DNA of 64,000 nucleotides, taken from Lawsonibacter sp900766145. Its GTDB lineage: Bacteria; Bacillota; Clostridia; Oscillospirales; Oscillospiraceae. The translations under genes and the position numbers were made by a program. The stretch lies in assembly GCF_030372275.1 (NCBI RefSeq), contig NZ_JAUDDJ010000001.1; one strand, 5' to 3'. The notes under the pieces are model-generated. The model worked only from the letters and a program-made list of their open reading frames with translations, was not told the DNA's origin and ran no database searches. Positions 62,556 to 64,000 of this stretch are shown here, piece after piece. Numbering within the stretch: position 1 is the stretch's first letter; the number at the start of each line of letters is the position of its first letter.

Positions 62556-63761
62556 ATGTTGCTTATGCTGATTCAATTTAGTGTAGAGAATTTTCTATCT
62601 ATTAAAGAAAAAGTTGTGCTATCCCTGCTGGCCAGCAAGGATAATGAGCATCCAAATCACCTTATCGCAGATGAAACCAACCGCTATTTGAAGTCTGCTG
62701 TCATTTATGGGGCCAATGCTTCAGGGAAGTCCAATGTTCTGAACGCATTTTGGTTTATGGTAAACTATGTGCTGACTTCACATAACCAGCAGATCCATAA
62801 GGCCATTGATCGTTCACCCTTCAAGTTTGATCCGGAAACACCCACGCGCCCCAGCAGTTTTGAGGTCATCTTTACCACCAAGGATATTCGATATGCGTAC
62901 GGCTTTTCTGTAACAGATAGGGCTGTTACAGAAGAATACCTATATTACTATTCGGACGGCAGAAAAGTGCTTATTTTCGAGCGAAAAAACGCCAAAGATT
63001 TTCGTTTTACGGTGGATATAGATGAGCAAAATACGCTCAAGGAGCGCACCTCTGCGAACAAGCTCTACCTGTCGGTTGCATCAAACTGGAGTTATGCCAA
63101 AGTGATCCCGGTTTTGGAGTGGTTTGCTTCCTGCCAAATCATCACGAAGAATTCCGTAGCGGATGCTTACAGGCTTGAGGCAGAACAGCTGAAAGATGCT
63201 GATTACCGGCGTGCAATCGCCTCTATGCTGCGTGCTGCAGGTTTTGGGATACAGGCTCTGCAAATGCGCGATTCAGGTCCTGCTCTCTCTCAACACAGTG
63301 ACATCTTTACAAATATCGAGGCCATTCACACGGTACGAGACACCAACGGGAATACATTTGCCTATGCGTTAAATATGGCAGAGGAATCCGACGGCACCAA
63401 CAGTTATTTCAAACTGATCGGCGTTGTGAAAAAGACTTTAGACCAGGGAACGCTTCTTGTGACTGATGATATGGATGCACACCTGCACCCTTTTTTGGCC
63501 AGGCACCTGGTTTCCCTATTTGACAGTGCAGAATTCAATCCCAAAGGTGCTCAGTTAATTTTCACATCTCACAGCACCAATCTTCTGGATCTGGATTTGT
63601 TGAGAAGAGATCAAATTTGGTTCACAGAAAAAGGCGAACAGACAGCGGCTACCGATTTATTCTCCCTTTACGATTTTTCCGTTCGCAAAGATATGAAAGT
63701 AGAGAAGGGATATTTAATCGGTCGTTTTGGTGCGATTCCCTTTATTAAGGGAGGGCTATAA
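62556..63761 (+). CDS. RloA/AbiLi-like AAA ATPase
   Basis: This roughly 401-residue protein has LIQFSVENFLSIKEKVVLSL at the start, a Walker A AVIYGANASGKSNVLNAF near residue 50, a Walker B-like LLVTDDMDAHLHPFLARHLV and FTSHSTNLLDLDLLRRDQIW. This layout (AAA_15/AAA_21, OLD-like) is that of RloA/AbiLi proteins, usually paired with RloB/AbiLii as an abortive phage-defence system. The classical Walker B Asp-Glu is Asp-Asp (DDMDA), a variation. The frame is intact. Directly downstream is only a short RloB-like remnant. An alternative ATG lies at 62565. Confidence 0.8.
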   Translation: MLLMLIQFSVENFLSIKEKVVLSLLASKDNEHPNHLIADETNRYLKSAVIYGANASGKSNVLNAFWFMVNYVLTSHNQQIHKAIDRSPFKFDPETPTRPSSFEVIFTTKDIRYAYGFSVTDRAVTEEYLYYYSDGRKVLIFERKNAKDFRFTVDIDEQNTLKERTSANKLYLSVASNWSYAKVIPVLEWFASCQIITKNSVADAYRLEAEQLKDADYRRAIASMLRAAGFGIQALQMRDSGPALSQHSDIFTNIEAIHTVRDTNGNTFAYALNMAEESDGTNSYFKLIGVVKKTLDQGTLLVTDDMDAHLHPFLARHLVSLFDSAEFNPKGAQLIFTSHSTNLLDLDLLRRDQIWFTEKGEQTAATDLFSLYDFSVRKDMKVEKGYLIGRFGAIPFIKGGL

Positions 63762-63762
63762 A

Positions 63763-63846
63763 ATAGCACGCGGACAGCAACGCAAAAATCGAAAACCTGC
63801 GATACAGAGGCCCCATGAGATCAGAAAATCTCATGGGGCCTTTTAG
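63763..63846 (+). pseudogene. RloB/AbiLii remnant
   Basis: Right after the RloA-like stop, AAGGGAGGG (63748-63755) is placed 8 bases before an ATA codon at 63763. The frame from there reads ARGQQRKNRKPAIQRP, the basic start of RloB proteins. After about 17 codons it runs into a perfect hairpin (GGCCCCATGAGAT 63809-63821 and complement 63828-63840, then TTTT) and stops at 63846. Both the start codon (ATG to ATA) and the body of the gene appear lost. The hairpin now acts as the RloA terminator. Confidence 0.5.
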
Positions 63847-63947
63847 ATTTCCACCTAAACCCATGCCATGGATGAGTATTCTCAGCCATGGTCGCTGTAC
63901 TCTCTTCTCCATCTGTGATATGTTTGACTTGTTAGAGAATGAATTTT

Positions 63948-64000
63948 TTATTCAATCAGATTTTTCTTTTCTTGTTGCAGAATTTTCAGAAGTTTTTCCT
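63948..64000 (-). CDS. C-terminal end of an unidentified protein
   Basis: On the minus strand an open frame enters from the right edge and ends EKLLKILQQEKKNLIE-stop at 63948. The amphipathic, Lys/Glu-rich tail looks like a coiled-coil end. Too short to identify. The 100 bases before it show nothing except two CCATGG copies. Confidence 0.35.
   Translation of the reverse strand, partial: EKLLKILQQEKKNLIE

Overview
The window looks like chromosome of a gut-type Clostridia, most likely an Oscillospiraceae (Flavonifractor/Intestinimonas-like) bacterium. The backbone is GC-rich with GGAGG-type ribosome sites. It carries a YlbJ-type sporulation membrane protein, a PadR/FtsW-like pair, a two-FeoA/FeoB locus with the small FeoB-associated Cys protein, an arylsulfotransferase and several AraC-type or WYL regulators. 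The genus is an inference from gene content; no rRNA is present to settle it.

Layout. 1-12.3 kb is accessory DNA: a MATE pump, MerR regulator and B3/4-domain gene under a classic 19-bp-spacer MerR promoter; a 5'-shortened GGDEF protein; and a mobile-element block. That block has an S24 repressor and a divergent ImmA-like protease, a zinc-ribbon protein, a small HTH protein, a highly structured non-coding stretch, a DinG-like helicase, a tiny SHOCT-like protein, two damaged large serine recombinases and a metallophosphoesterase. 12.3-15.7 kb holds the FtsW-like/PadR pair and a YlbJ-like gene.

15.7-22.8 kb is an arginine block on the minus strand: argG-argH-argC-argB-like-argF, then tRNA-Ala(GGC) and a TIGR00300-type ornithine cyclodeaminase-like gene. 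An ARG-box-like palindrome lies upstream of argG. The argB product has lost most canonical catalytic residues. 23-34.5 kb is mostly housekeeping and envelope: membrane/secreted proteins with small regulators, pcrA, murC, a WYL regulator, yaaA and bcp.

34.5-43.3 kb is a sensory-transport unit. An AraC-type response regulator, a YesM-type histidine kinase and a solute-binding lipoprotein form a three-component system, divergent from an ABC importer (binding protein, fused double permease, and an ATPase with a large insertion). 43.4-48.3 kb is a BtuF/FecB-FecCD-FecE importer co-transcribed with siroheme synthesis (SirC and CobA-HemD fusion). 48.3-53.7 kb has a DnaJ-domain membrane protein, an arylsulfate sulfotransferase overlapping a TauE/SafE exporter, and a divergent OmpR-type two-component pair. 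54.3-57.9 kb has tRNA-Leu(UAG) and the feoA-feoA-feoB locus with TTAG...CTAA palindromes. 57.9-61.2 kb has a cytidylate-kinase-like gene, a MarR-controlled MATE pump and a stand-alone MetRS-beta-type tRNA-binding protein. 61.4-64 kb is again accessory: conjugative-element leftovers and an RloA/AbiLi-like ATPase whose RloB partner survives only as a short remnant.

The most unusual features are the roughly 300-nt multi-stem non-coding segment at about 6.8-7.1 kb, the ArgB-like protein without its active site, and the 46-bp perfectly centred palindrome laid over a consensus promoter in front of padR. Everything here was read by eye from the sequence; family assignments rest on motifs, not searches.
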